NCBI GenBank assembly: GCA_000333235.1
Contig: CAPN01000054.1
Coordinates: 1 to 64,000 of the forward strand
Direction: 5' to 3'
Source: Pseudoalteromonas luteoviolacea B = ATCC 29581
GTDB taxonomy: Bacteria; Pseudomonadota; Gammaproteobacteria; Enterobacterales; Alteromonadaceae
Length of the DNA: 64,000 nucleotides
Position 1 is the first letter of the stretch; each line of letters begins with the position of its first letter. Positions 45,106-54,255 of the stretch are shown piece by piece. A program made the translations under genes and the position numbers. The notes beneath the pieces are model-generated. The model made no database searches and was not told the origin of the DNA. It saw only the letters and a program-made list of their open reading frames with translations.

Positions 45106-45143
45106 CAAGTCAATGTTTTTTGTTTCAATTTATGGGAAACCTT

Positions 45144-45785
45144 ATGAGTCGTTTATCTTTTTCCTCATCACCATCTTCTGCGTTTGCTTATTGTTTTAGC
45201 GACAGTTCTGCACACGCTCTTACACGTATTTATGAATCCGATTGTCAGGTTGCAATTTGGCGTAATGCATTTTCAGAGTTGCTACTTAAGCAAATTGAAG
45301 CAAGTTTGAATCAAGGTAAATCGCTTGATATTGAACTGATTGCGAGTGTGGATTCGTTTGAGCCTGACTTGTTAAAAGCACTTGCGCGTTTTTGCTCTGC
45401 CCCTGAATTTGCCGAGTCTATTTTGCGACTCATCGATATGTTTGGTTGTCTATTCGACAACAAACACATTGGGATTCGTATTGCGACCTTAGATGCGCCT
45501 ATGTGCCCGCGTTTTCATGTTGATAAGCTACTTTGTCGTATGATCTGCACACTGAGTGGGGCTGGAACGCAATGGCTGCCTTACAGTGCCGGCTATCAGC
45601 TTGAACACATTTTACCTGATGCTTCAAATGTAGCAGCCAATGATATCCTATCGCTTAATTGCGGTGACGTGGGTTTGTTCAAAGGGAGTAAGTGGCCTGA
45701 TGCAGAGCACCTAGCGGTAGTACATCGCTCACCTATTCAGACAAACAATATAAAACGCTTTGTTTTGACCTTAGATTTAGCCTAA
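45144..45785 (+). CDS. DUF1826 protein, probable zinc-responsive
   Basis: The 213-residue product carries the DUF1826 core CPRFHVDKLLCRMICTLSGAGTQWLP (about 120-145) and the later LNCGDVGLFKGSKWPD and LAVVHRSPI. The Cys and His residues of the first motif could bind metal. DUF1826 genes are known to co-occur with Zur-regulated COG0523 GTPase genes; none is next to this one. The ATG at 45144 is chosen, with GGGA 7 nt upstream; ATG 45132 and TTG 45120 are alternatives. It is divergent from the AztD-like gene. It ends 3 nt before the convergent dnaE2 stop, so there is no room for a terminator between them. Confidence 0.83.
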   Translation: MSRLSFSSSPSSAFAYCFSDSSAHALTRIYESDCQVAIWRNAFSELLLKQIEASLNQGKSLDIELIASVDSFEPDLLKALARFCSAPEFAESILRLIDMFGCLFDNKHIGIRIATLDAPMCPRFHVDKLLCRMICTLSGAGTQWLPYSAGYQLEHILPDASNVAANDILSLNCGDVGLFKGSKWPDAEHLAVVHRSPIQTNNIKRFVLTLDLA

Positions 45786-45788
45786 AAG

Positions 45789-48700
45789 TTAATGAAACTC
45801 GCGTGATTTCGGTTTCAATTGCTCTAGTAGCGGAGTATGGTCAATCAAGCGCCCTGCAATCACATGCAGCACCTCGCCTTCGCGTTCAACAATGCCTTTT
45901 ACTTCTAATAAACGGGCACTTAAATAAGCCGATTTTTGTGCCCTCGCAGTCCCTGCCCATACCACAACATTGATATTGCCAGTATCGTCTTCTAAAGTAA
46001 AAAACGTCACGCCTCCTGCTGTGCCTGGAGACTGTTTTCCTGTCACTAAACCAATGACCGTCACCATAGATTTATGCGCTTTATCCTGTAATTGGATTTG
46101 CCGTGTAAAACGAGGCAAACAATTGGCTTCATCTAACAGCCGGATCGGATGATGTTCTAAGCTCAGCCCTAATGTTGCGTAGTCTTCATGTAAAGTCGCA
46201 AAAGCATCAGGCGTTTGATAAAACGCACTTGGTTCTTGCAACTGCGTTTTATATAAAGGAAGCGATTGAACGGTGTCCATCAGCGTCCAACGAGCGTCAT
46301 ACCGATTCGCTCCAAAACACGCAAACGTATTCGCAGAGGCCAAATGAGCTAAACTACCTTTATCGAACCCGAGTTCGATAACCTGTTGTATTGTTTGATA
46401 ACCTTGGTCTGGGCGCTCACTAACCAACTTTTGAGCCACAGCTTGCGCAAGCCCTTTGATTATCCTAAACCCTAGTCGGATAGCGTATCTCTCGTTAGCT
46501 TCTGCTACTACTTGATGGTCGTACTCAGATGCATTGATACACACAGGCAAGACATTCACATGATGACGCTTGGCATCTTGTACCAATTGAGATGCACTGT
46601 AAAACCCCATAGGGAGGCTATTTAAAATCGCGGTATAAAAAATCGCTGGGTAATAGTATTTTAACCATGCAGATACGTAAGCCAATACCGCAAACGACGC
46701 AGAATGACTTTCAGGGAAACCGTACTCCCCAAATCCACAGATCTGTTCAAACATGCGCTCAGCAAACGCTCGCTGATACCCACGTGATTTCATTCCTTTG
46801 ATTAATTTATCGCGAAAAGGGAGCAGTTCACCATTTTTCTTCCATGCTGCCATTGCTCGGCGCAATTGATCCGCCTCTCCCCCTGTAAACCCTGCTGCGA
46901 CCATCGCTAATTTAATCACTTGCTCTTGAAAAATTGGCACGCCCATCGTCCTTGCTAATACCGCTTCAACCTCTTTCGATGGATAACTAATTGGTTCTTC
47001 ACCACTGCGCCGCTTTAAAAACGGATGCACCATATCACCTTGAATAGGCCCTGGGCGTACAATCGCAATTTGGATCACTAAGTCGTAATAACACGCAGGC
47101 TTTAATCGAGGTAACATACTCATTTGTGCTCGTGACTCAACTTGAAAAACACCAACACTGTCTGCTTTTTGTAGCATTTGATAGACCTTCGGATCATCCT
47201 GCTGACGAGTAATATCCGCAATACTTAACGAGGTTTTATGCTGTGTTTTAATTAATGAAAAAGCTTTACGAATGGCGCTAAGCATACCAAGCGCGAGAAT
47301 ATCAACCTTTAGTAAACCTAGCGTCTCTAAATCGTCTTTATCCCATTCAATCACCGTGCGCTCTGCCATGGCTGCATTCTCAACCGCAACGAGCTCATAC
47401 AAGGGCCCTCGAGAAATAACAAAACCACCAACATGTTGTGACAAATGTCGCGGAACACCTAAGATCTCGGTAACAAGCTTTATAAATTGCTGACCTTTTA
47501 ATGACTCCGGAGCAAGACCCAATTCAACAATTTGTGTTTGCCAATTCAATGTGCGATCACGTCGGTTTACGTTTTTAATAAAATACTCTAATTGAGTGCT
47601 AGGAATACCAAGCGCCTTCCCCACATCACGCACTGCACTTTTAAAGCGATAACAAATGACCGTTGCCGCAAGCGCAGCACGCTCGCGTCCGTACTTTTGA
47701 TAAAGATATTGAATGATTTCTTCGCGCCGCTCATGCTCAAAGTCAACATCAATATCTGGGGGTTCATTGCGCTCTTTACTAATAAAACGCTCAAATAACA
47801 CCGAGATTTGCCTTGGATCTACCGATGTAATTGCCAAACAATAGCATACAACTGAATTTGCGGCAGATCCTCGCCCTTGATATAAAATGCCTTGTGTCTT
47901 CGCAAATCGAACAATATCGTGAATCGTCAAAAAGAAATAGGGGTAATCAAGCGCTTCGATAAGTGCCAGCTCTTTTTCAATAATTGCTTCAATTTCTTCA
48001 GGTACTCCTTGTGTGAATCGCTGCTGTTTACCAAGTTCAACCTGCTCACGCAAATATGCCATTGCGCTCATACCTTTAGGTACCAACTCTTCAGGGTATT
48101 CATAACGAAGCGTCCCCAAACAAAAACTGCAGCGCATAGCAATCCGTTGAGACTCCCTCAACCAAGCCGGTTTAAATAACTTGGTTAATTTAGCTAAACT
48201 CCTTAATGCACGCTCGCTGTTCACCAATAGTTTCGCTTTCACCTGTTCAACCGCCGTACCATAGCGAATAGCGGTTACTACATGCTGAAGTGGTAAGCGA
48301 CTTGGATCGTGCATTAGCGCAGCACCGCAAGCCGTGATCGGTAATTCGAGTGTCAACGCTAACTGCTCACACGATGCAAGATAACGATGCTCATTCTGTT
48401 TCAACTGACGCAATACACCTAGCCATAACCGCTCTTTATGGTATTTTACAAGCCACTTCCCCCACGCTAAATCTTGCTGATCGCCATTTGGTAACCACAC
48501 CACGACACATTGCTTTAGCGCCATGATGTCCCATTTTTCTAGCTGGTATTGCCCTTTTGGCGCTCGCCGCCGAGCATTTGTGATCGTACGACATAATTCT
48601 GCATACGCTTCTCGAGTGGGGCACAACACGACGAGCTGCAATGAGGTTAAACGAAAGTAACTGCCTACGATGAGCTTTATGGGTAACTGTTTATCGCGAA

Positions 48701-48860
48701 TTTCACGGTAAGCCCGTACAACACCAGCCACCGAACATTCATCGGTCAATGCTAGCGCTTCATAATCAAGCTGCGCGGCTTTTAAGACGAGCTCTTCTGG
48801 ACTTGAAGCACCATGTAAAAAGGAAAAGTAGCTTTGACAAAATAGCTCTGCATAGGCCAT
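45789..48860 (-). CDS. dnaE2: Error-prone DNA polymerase DnaE2 (ImuC)
   Basis: The 1023-residue C-family polymerase is the catalytic subunit of the SOS mutasome. The PHP domain opens with ELFCQSYFSFLHGASSPEEL, the typical DnaE2 version. The polymerase core has YQGRGSAANSVVCYCL (about 325-340), PPDIDVDFEHERREE (about 366-380, with catalytic aspartates) and FQVESRAQMSMLPRLKP. An OB-fold lies near 955-1005 (VTVIGLVTGKQSPGTAGGVTF). It starts on the imuB stop codon (TAATG) and ends 3 nt from the convergent DUF1826 gene. The length is normal. It is SOS-controlled through the LexA box before imuA. Confidence 0.95.
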   Translation of the reverse strand: MAYAELFCQSYFSFLHGASSPEELVLKAAQLDYEALALTDECSVAGVVRAYREIRDKQLPIKLIVGSYFRLTSLQLVVLCPTREAYAELCRTITNARRRAPKGQYQLEKWDIMALKQCVVVWLPNGDQQDLAWGKWLVKYHKERLWLGVLRQLKQNEHRYLASCEQLALTLELPITACGAALMHDPSRLPLQHVVTAIRYGTAVEQVKAKLLVNSERALRSLAKLTKLFKPAWLRESQRIAMRCSFCLGTLRYEYPEELVPKGMSAMAYLREQVELGKQQRFTQGVPEEIEAIIEKELALIEALDYPYFFLTIHDIVRFAKTQGILYQGRGSAANSVVCYCLAITSVDPRQISVLFERFISKERNEPPDIDVDFEHERREEIIQYLYQKYGRERAALAATVICYRFKSAVRDVGKALGIPSTQLEYFIKNVNRRDRTLNWQTQIVELGLAPESLKGQQFIKLVTEILGVPRHLSQHVGGFVISRGPLYELVAVENAAMAERTVIEWDKDDLETLGLLKVDILALGMLSAIRKAFSLIKTQHKTSLSIADITRQQDDPKVYQMLQKADSVGVFQVESRAQMSMLPRLKPACYYDLVIQIAIVRPGPIQGDMVHPFLKRRSGEEPISYPSKEVEAVLARTMGVPIFQEQVIKLAMVAAGFTGGEADQLRRAMAAWKKNGELLPFRDKLIKGMKSRGYQRAFAERMFEQICGFGEYGFPESHSASFAVLAYVSAWLKYYYPAIFYTAILNSLPMGFYSASQLVQDAKRHHVNVLPVCINASEYDHQVVAEANERYAIRLGFRIIKGLAQAVAQKLVSERPDQGYQTIQQVIELGFDKGSLAHLASANTFACFGANRYDARWTLMDTVQSLPLYKTQLQEPSAFYQTPDAFATLHEDYATLGLSLEHHPIRLLDEANCLPRFTRQIQLQDKAHKSMVTVIGLVTGKQSPGTAGGVTFFTLEDDTGNINVVVWAGTARAQKSAYLSARLLEVKGIVEREGEVLHVIAGRLIDHTPLLEQLKPKSREFH

Positions 48861-50344
48861 TAACTAAATACCCCATGCACATACCACGTCATACACTCAT
48901 CACGATACACCCATAACCAACGCCCCGATTTATCCCGAGCGATAAAATAATCTCGAGTTTGCGGACAACCATCCCACCACCCTGTTGATAACCGCTCGGG
49001 TCCATGTACGATTTCCACTTCAGTATCCAGCAAATAGGGCGATGGTAACATTAACGTAGGTCGTAATAATGCCTCACTTTGTGTACGTGTTTCTAAGCGA
49101 CTTAATGGCGCAACAGAGTAACTCGCAAGCTCTGGTCTAGGATCTTCACTTAGCCCAACCCCTTGTATTGCATGTTTGCCTAGTTTAGCCTGTAAGATAG
49201 ACAATAATGCTTTAGCACTTAAACCACTTCGCTTCTCGCTAAAAAGGTCACGCGCTTCAAGTGTTCTTTGCATCATTTGCACAACACTTAACTGAATACT
49301 TTGTAGTGGAGCGCTTAACTGCGTGTTGCTCAATGTTAAATGACAAAGCGCTAGCCATGCATTAGCACGATATTCCCCTTCTGCAGCACTCACCATAACA
49401 ATCTGATCGGGCTTATCCCGAACAATTAAGGCAATTTTCAGCTCATACGCCAGTGCGTCTCGAACACGTAAAAATACTTCTAGTTGTTCCAAAAGACGCA
49501 TTAATGGCTTTTCAATCCAAGCTAACGTTTCCAACTCAAACAACAAACTAATACTACGACTGAACGTTTCTGGCGGTTGATACCAAGTCACTGGATGTTG
49601 AAAGTGCCCAAGCATGCGGCCAACATATTGCACCACACCTTGATCAAAACGTCGCCCAAGCTCAGCGAGTGGAATTGCAAATAACGAAGCGAAATTACGA
49701 ATACCTAAACGTGATAATGACTCGATAATACTCGATGATAATGGTGAAACGTGTAATGGCTGCTGCCCAAGTAATGCAAGTAATGCTTCTTTATCGTCGC
49801 TAAGTAAATTCGCCTTCTGCTTAGCTAACACTTGCGCTGCTAAAGGCGAATAACCAGATGCATAGGTATAAGAGACGTTACAGTGCATTAAATGGCTTTC
49901 AAGTTGTTGCCAATAATGACTAAGTGAGCCATAAAGTACCAGCATGTTAGTGACGTTTAATAACACACCACTAGGTGGAAACAGCACCAAATCGGCACTG
50001 ACCAAATACAACCAATCAGCAATTTCAGTTAAGCGTGATACGGTACGCGCTTCATCAAAAGGCAATACGATAAGGTCTTTTGACAATGCCGCCGCAGCTC
50101 CAAGCCCCATCCCTAAACGCACGCCCAGTTTCCTTGCGGCATAATTGAGCTGCACAACCGAATTTTGCTTACCTGAAACAACAATCACAGGTGGAGCATT
50201 CTCGTTTGAAGCGTATTGCTTCGCCTTACAATGAGTAGCGTCGTTCTCCATGTCAGAGCACAAAATCGACAAATTCTTTTCTGTGTTTATAAACTCACAA
50301 TCGAGCTGCAATTGAGGAAAATGCACATAGAGCCAAAGAGCCAT
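48860..50344 (-). CDS. imuB: ImuB, Y-family polymerase-like mutasome protein
   Basis: The 494-residue protein is a DinB-like protein that lacks the catalytic acid residues: the N-terminus reads ALWLYVHFPQLQLDCE, with no DxD. It keeps the fingers/palm layout, NYAARKLGVRLGMGLGAAAAL (about 67-87), and the little-finger region. In the mutasome ImuB links DnaE2 and ImuA to the sliding clamp. A clamp-binding motif was not pinned down. The C-terminus carries GPERLSTGWWDG and DYFIARDKSGRWLWVYRD, typical of ImuB. It follows imuA after 12 bp and overlaps dnaE2 by one base. Confidence 0.94.
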   Translation of the reverse strand: MALWLYVHFPQLQLDCEFINTEKNLSILCSDMENDATHCKAKQYASNENAPPVIVVSGKQNSVVQLNYAARKLGVRLGMGLGAAAALSKDLIVLPFDEARTVSRLTEIADWLYLVSADLVLFPPSGVLLNVTNMLVLYGSLSHYWQQLESHLMHCNVSYTYASGYSPLAAQVLAKQKANLLSDDKEALLALLGQQPLHVSPLSSSIIESLSRLGIRNFASLFAIPLAELGRRFDQGVVQYVGRMLGHFQHPVTWYQPPETFSRSISLLFELETLAWIEKPLMRLLEQLEVFLRVRDALAYELKIALIVRDKPDQIVMVSAAEGEYRANAWLALCHLTLSNTQLSAPLQSIQLSVVQMMQRTLEARDLFSEKRSGLSAKALLSILQAKLGKHAIQGVGLSEDPRPELASYSVAPLSRLETRTQSEALLRPTLMLPSPYLLDTEVEIVHGPERLSTGWWDGCPQTRDYFIARDKSGRWLWVYRDECMTWYVHGVFS

Positions 50345-50356
50345 ACTTCACCTCAT

Positions 50357-51037
50357 TTATTGAGCAAGTTGTTGTAACGATTCAAAAGGTACGATCTCTG
50401 CTTGATGTGCAATAGGTACCGTTAAATCTTGCCAATGTGAGTTAAAATTGACGTAAAAAGACCGAGATGGCCTACCTCCTTTACATTTGTTCACTTGCAC
50501 CATCAAACCTTGCTCTGCAGGCTGCAGAGAAAGGCTTAACGTCCAAGGCAATGCGCAGCGCGTAACAATCGCATGACGTAACAACCACACTTGCGATTCA
50601 CCACTTTGTGCGGCCATTTGTAAACGCTTCACCTGATGAATTTCAATATCACCATGCCATAGTAATACGCTGACACAAGCTGCACTTTTCGCACACCATT
50701 CTGCCGCCCAAAGCGCTTCGGTGTGTGATTTTGGCCGGATTATCAAAACTCGCTCTAAGCTTATCCCTGCGTGTAATAACGCGTGCGCATGCACTTCAGC
50801 GGGGGGATTAATAAACACGACCAAACGCACTTGCTTTGCTAAACTAGGCAACAACAGACGCAATTCGCCAATACCAATCGCACTTTCGAGCTCCATCACA
50901 CCTTGCGCCGGAAAACCACCAGCTAATGCATGATCTAACGTATCAAAACCACTGGTTATCGTCGCGAAAGCTGGTTGTTCACGATTTCCCTGCCACACTA
51001 AATGACGATGCGTTAATAAATCAATTAACTTGTTCAT
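50357..51037 (-). CDS. imuA: ImuA, RecA-like mutasome protein
   Basis: The 226-residue protein is distantly RecA/SulA-like: ITSGFDTLDHALAGGFPAQGVMELES (about 28-53) and LLPSLAKQVRLVVFINPPAEVHAHAL. The P-loop is degenerate (ESAIGIGELRLLL) compared with RecA. It is the first gene of imuA-imuB-dnaE2. The ATG at 51037 is preferred because the frame extends further only into the LexA box. The perfect LexA box begins 14 bp upstream, so it lies at or close to the promoter. Confidence 0.92.
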   Translation of the reverse strand: MNKLIDLLTHRHLVWQGNREQPAFATITSGFDTLDHALAGGFPAQGVMELESAIGIGELRLLLPSLAKQVRLVVFINPPAEVHAHALLHAGISLERVLIIRPKSHTEALWAAEWCAKSAACVSVLLWHGDIEIHQVKRLQMAAQSGESQVWLLRHAIVTRCALPWTLSLSLQPAEQGLMVQVNKCKGGRPSRSFYVNFNSHWQDLTVPIAHQAEIVPFESLQQLAQ

Positions 51038-51050
51038 AGGCACACTTATA

Positions 51051-51066
51051 CTGTATATATATACAG
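51051..51066. promoter_or_regulatory. LexA (SOS) box shared by imuA and the SRAP gene
   Basis: CTGTATATATATACAG is a perfect palindrome and matches the CTGT-N8-ACAG gammaproteobacterial LexA consensus. It sits 14 bp before imuA (-) and 39 bp before the SRAP ATG (+), so both genes should be DNA-damage inducible. Confidence 0.93.
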
Positions 51067-51104
51067 TATATTTCATCTTTAATTTTCTGCAAGGGGATAT
51101 TTCA

Positions 51105-51797
51105 ATGTGTGGCCGCTTAAATATTACCGACGACCCGATGGTAACCCAAACCCTGCTCGACTTAGGCGTTGCAAACCCCTACGAAAAAAAGCACTTAGGG
51201 CGATTTATTCGTGCAACGAACCAGCTTAGTATTGTACTTCAAGAAAATCATCAACCGCCGCGTATACAAAGTGCAGCTTGGTGGTTACTACAAGAACCCA
51301 CAGAGACAGGCTTTAAGCCTAGTAAATATACCTCATTTAACAGCCGCTACGATAAGCTACATGTACGCGGTAGCGCAGCGTATCAGCCCTATCGAAGTAA
51401 CCGCTGCATTGTGGTCGCCAATGGCTTTGGTGAGACCCTTTCCCAAGGTAAAAAAGCGCTACATTATTACGACTTCTACGCCGAACAGCCGCTTCTATTG
51501 GCTGGATTGTACAAAACGTGGTATCACCCAAAAAAAGATACCCCATTCTACTCTTGCTCAATAATTACTCTACCTCCACATCCTAAGCTGCAGCCCTTTC
51601 ACGATAAAGCAAGCCCGATGATGCTGCCAAACGACAACGCATTGCTTTTAGCTTGGTTAGATCCTTTATTTTCTCAGGTTACCGCGTTTGAATTTTTGCT
51701 ACAGCCCACGTTGCATCAGTCTTTAACTGTCCAAGAAATCGACAAACCAAGCAGTTATCACCCCATCGGTGAAGCACACTATTTAATGGCTGATTAA
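51105..51797 (+). CDS. SRAP-family (YedK/HMCES-like) protein, SOS-linked
   Basis: The 230-residue protein begins MCGRL, so Cys2 becomes the N-terminal nucleophile that crosslinks abasic sites in single-stranded DNA. FNSRYD (about 78-83) holds the conserved Asn. RCIVVANGFGET (100-111) replaces the usual GFYEW but keeps the glutamate (Glu110), and FHDKASPMML (165-174) holds the conserved His166. It is a divergent member of the family. The ATG at 51105 is set by the need for Cys2 and by AAGGGG 9 nt upstream; the frame is open back to 51030. It is divergent from imuA across a LexA box, so it is damage-inducible. Confidence 0.9.
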   Translation: MCGRLNITDDPMVTQTLLDLGVANPYEKKHLGRFIRATNQLSIVLQENHQPPRIQSAAWWLLQEPTETGFKPSKYTSFNSRYDKLHVRGSAAYQPYRSNRCIVVANGFGETLSQGKKALHYYDFYAEQPLLLAGLYKTWYHPKKDTPFYSCSIITLPPHPKLQPFHDKASPMMLPNDNALLLAWLDPLFSQVTAFEFLLQPTLHQSLTVQEIDKPSSYHPIGEAHYLMAD

Positions 51798-51830
51798 ACA
51801 AACCTATGCGTGTACTTTTTATCCAACTCG

Positions 51831-52697
51831 TTACACGATATTTAAGTTACCTCTGACATTCTGATCTCGAGGTAACTGGGTATATATTAAAACCACTAAG
51901 CTGTTAGCAATAAACCAAAGATCCTTAATCAAAAACTGCCCCGTACCAGAGAGCAAGCTACTACTTGATAACGCCCCAGGAACAGTAATTAAAAAACTTT
52001 GTGTCACAAAAAAAACGGCACTTGCACCAACTAAACCAACCAATGCAATGACTGGCTTATTAGCCATAAGACCAAAAAGCAAAAGGACGGCAAAAAATAG
52101 GTCATAGACACCAATGGCATTCGATGCTCCTTGTACGGTAAACAGCGCGTACATCCAACTTAAAAATGGCGATGTTTCAAGCAAACTCACAATCCCTTGC
52201 GCCTCGAACTCAAAAAACTTCATACTACCAATCCAAAACAAAACCATCGCGATACTCGATGCATTGAAAAGCGCATGGGCACGTAAACTCAGCGTATTTC
52301 GATAAAACAAAAAGACCGCCAATGGCAGTAAAGCGTAGTATTTAATAATCCCTTGACCAGAACCTATAATTGGAAAACCGCCTAAATCCATCATCCATCG
52401 ACTTGGGCTTGCAAGCGTTAGTAAGGGCACCAATGCCAAGACCAACAAGACAGTGGCACTTAATAATGGCTTTACAAAAACCCGAGGACTGGCAACCAGT
52501 AAAGCGGCAAAAAGAAAAGTTGCGCCAACCACATAACTTGCAAGAGATAACGTGAGCGAATTGTCTAGCTGATAAAACTGTAAAAGGTGCTCAATGCCTC
52601 GCAGATTACCTTCAAATACAAACGAAACACCTAACAATACAAAGCTCAAAGTTACAAGAATTTGTACTACAACGGGTAATCTATCTGTGAATTTCAT
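51831..52697 (-). CDS. DUF417-type membrane protein with long N-terminal part
   Basis: The 288-residue polytopic protein ends in a DUF417 (YkgB/RclC-like) domain: FWIGSMKFFEFEAQGIVSLLETSPFLSWMYALF (about 155-187), NAIGVYDLFFAVLLL, TQSFLITVPGA and SGTGQFLIKDLWFI. DUF417 proteins are usually about 180-200 residues. Here about 120 extra residues precede it with three or four membrane helices and a DoxX-like start (LVTLSFVLLGVSFVFEGNLRGIEHLLQFYQL). RclC helps E. coli resist reactive chlorine; that role is not shown here. It is followed on the same strand by the gap to the SRAP gene and preceded by the EamA gene 58 bp upstream. Confidence 0.75.
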   Translation of the reverse strand: MKFTDRLPVVVQILVTLSFVLLGVSFVFEGNLRGIEHLLQFYQLDNSLTLSLASYVVGATFLFAALLVASPRVFVKPLLSATVLLVLALVPLLTLASPSRWMMDLGGFPIIGSGQGIIKYYALLPLAVFLFYRNTLSLRAHALFNASSIAMVLFWIGSMKFFEFEAQGIVSLLETSPFLSWMYALFTVQGASNAIGVYDLFFAVLLLFGLMANKPVIALVGLVGASAVFFVTQSFLITVPGALSSSSLLSGTGQFLIKDLWFIANSLVVLIYTQLPRDQNVRGNLNIV

Positions 52698-52755
52698 AAA
52701 TGGCCTAGCTCTACTGCTGTGTGCGAAAATAGACCTGCTGACGGAATTATTTCTT

Positions 52756-53649
52756 TCACATTATTTTTGCTGTTCTTTTTAACCATACCCTATCGCCAAA
52801 TTGATAAAGTGCTAAGCTCAGTAAAACGACTACCGCACCAAACAATAAAGTGGCCGTAATTTGCTCTTCATTTAGCCACGCACCTAAACTAATGGCAAAA
52901 CCGGGGGTGATGAGAGTTGTCAGCGCCACGGTGCTCGCTGGTAATTTCTGCAGTACATAAAAATACGCTAAAAAGCCCAGTAATGAACCAAATATCCCTA
53001 AATAAATAGTGGCCCAAATTGCTTGAGGTTGCCAAAGGTGAGGCTCAAATCGCCCGTCAACTATCCACCAAATCACACCAAGCGTCGGCGTCACTAAGAC
53101 CAATGAGCCAAAGGTAGTTGCCATAGGGTGTGAAACCACTTGTACTTTTTTAATTAAAACACCACTTAAACTAAAACAACACACCGCCAAAATCACAAAA
53201 ACTAATCCTTTTGCACCAATTTCTAGCTCATGTAACTGAGCAACACAAATCAAATATAACCCGATAAGTGCAAGCATCAACGCGATCAATTTTATTGGCG
53301 TAAACTTGGCTTCACCAAGTAACTTATAACCAAGTAATCCGGATAAAAACGGCGCTAACCCAAAGATGAGCGAAATAACACCTGATGGCACGGTTTGCGC
53401 AGCTAAATAGCTCAACAGCATGCCACCTACAATGCCAAGGCTTGAGTAAGTATAAAGCAAGCGAGCGGGCTTATCCCACGCAACCGGTACTTTTGCAATA
53501 CACACATACACCCCAGCTAAAACTAGCGCTAAGGCCATACGCAAAAATACACTAAGCGTCGGTGGAATAGACGTACTGCTCCACACTATGCCCAAGGGCG
53601 TTGTGGACCACACTAAAATAACAAACAAATAGGCAATTCGAACTGGCAT
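52756..53649 (-). CDS. EamA/DMT-family transporter
   Basis: The 297-residue protein has ten predicted membrane segments in two EamA repeats (about 5-130 and 145-285). PSGVISLIFGLAPFLSGLLGYKLLGE marks the end of repeat 1, and LPASTVALTTLITPGFAISLGAWLNEEQI marks that of repeat 2. Drug/metabolite export is the family activity; the substrate is unknown. It lies 58 bp upstream of the DUF417 gene on the same strand and could share its transcript. The start ATG at 53649 is preceded by aggattt, which gives a weak ribosome-binding site. Confidence 0.88.
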   Translation of the reverse strand: MPVRIAYLFVILVWSTTPLGIVWSSTSIPPTLSVFLRMALALVLAGVYVCIAKVPVAWDKPARLLYTYSSLGIVGGMLLSYLAAQTVPSGVISLIFGLAPFLSGLLGYKLLGEAKFTPIKLIALMLALIGLYLICVAQLHELEIGAKGLVFVILAVCCFSLSGVLIKKVQVVSHPMATTFGSLVLVTPTLGVIWWIVDGRFEPHLWQPQAIWATIYLGIFGSLLGFLAYFYVLQKLPASTVALTTLITPGFAISLGAWLNEEQITATLLFGAVVVLLSLALYQFGDRVWLKRTAKIM

Positions 53650-53737
53650 AGTAAATCCTATTTACGCTCTGTTATCGAAAAGAAACATAGATTATTTAAT
53701 CGTTTATACACAAGACTCCTCAAGATACAGGGTCCAG

Positions 53738-53842
53738 AGCTGTTCATTTTATTCAGTATGAGGCAACTTACATACCCAAGTACTTAAAGTCATCAAGCTA
53801 AACGTAAGATATTTTCGATGTAAAAAGCAGAAATGAACAGCT
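53738..53842. repeat. 105-bp element bounded by 12-bp perfect inverted repeats
   Basis: agctgttcattt (53738-53749) recurs as its exact complement aaatgaacagct (53831-53842). The inside includes catacccaagtactta, which resembles other intergenic repeats in the window. No target-site duplication is evident. It may be a MITE-like element or a long hairpin. Confidence 0.55.
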
Positions 53843-53907
53843 AGATTTTACTTTTTCTCTCAGTACACTATGCAAGCATTTCACTTACTGGTAAACGGAT
53901 AATTTCA

Positions 53908-54255
53908 ATGCCAATTGTTGCTTTTATTTTGGTCATTATCCTAATTAAGCTGTCTATTTTAGGCTTAGGTATACTTAGCATTGTTGTCGCAGGGCTTTCA
54001 TTGCTGTTAATAAAAACACCATTAGTCCCTATTCCTAAAACTGCTGTTAAGCGGTTTCGCTTCAAGTTTAAATTGGTATTGTGGACACATGTAAGTGCTT
54101 ACACACTCTTAGTGCTTAAACTAACTTTAATTGATGGTTGGCACGATATACCTGCTTTTATTGCCAGTCATTTAGTAACACACCACTTACTCAGTGCGCT
54201 AATCGCTGGAACACTTACTTGGCTAGCCATCAAGACATATACTCAATCTACTTGA
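53908..54255 (+). CDS. Small membrane protein of unknown function
   Basis: The 115-residue product has three hydrophobic segments: about 3-33 (VAFILVIILIKLSILGLGILSIVVAGLSLL), 52-73 and 87-106. A basic stretch between the first two reads KTAVKRFRFKFK. No family is recognised. The ribosome-binding site is weak. The hydrophobic pattern and a length typical of small inner-membrane proteins make it more than chance, but expression is unproven. It follows the inverted-repeat element by 66 bp. Confidence 0.5.
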   Translation: MPIVAFILVIILIKLSILGLGILSIVVAGLSLLLIKTPLVPIPKTAVKRFRFKFKLVLWTHVSAYTLLVLKLTLIDGWHDIPAFIASHLVTHHLLSALIAGTLTWLAIKTYTQST

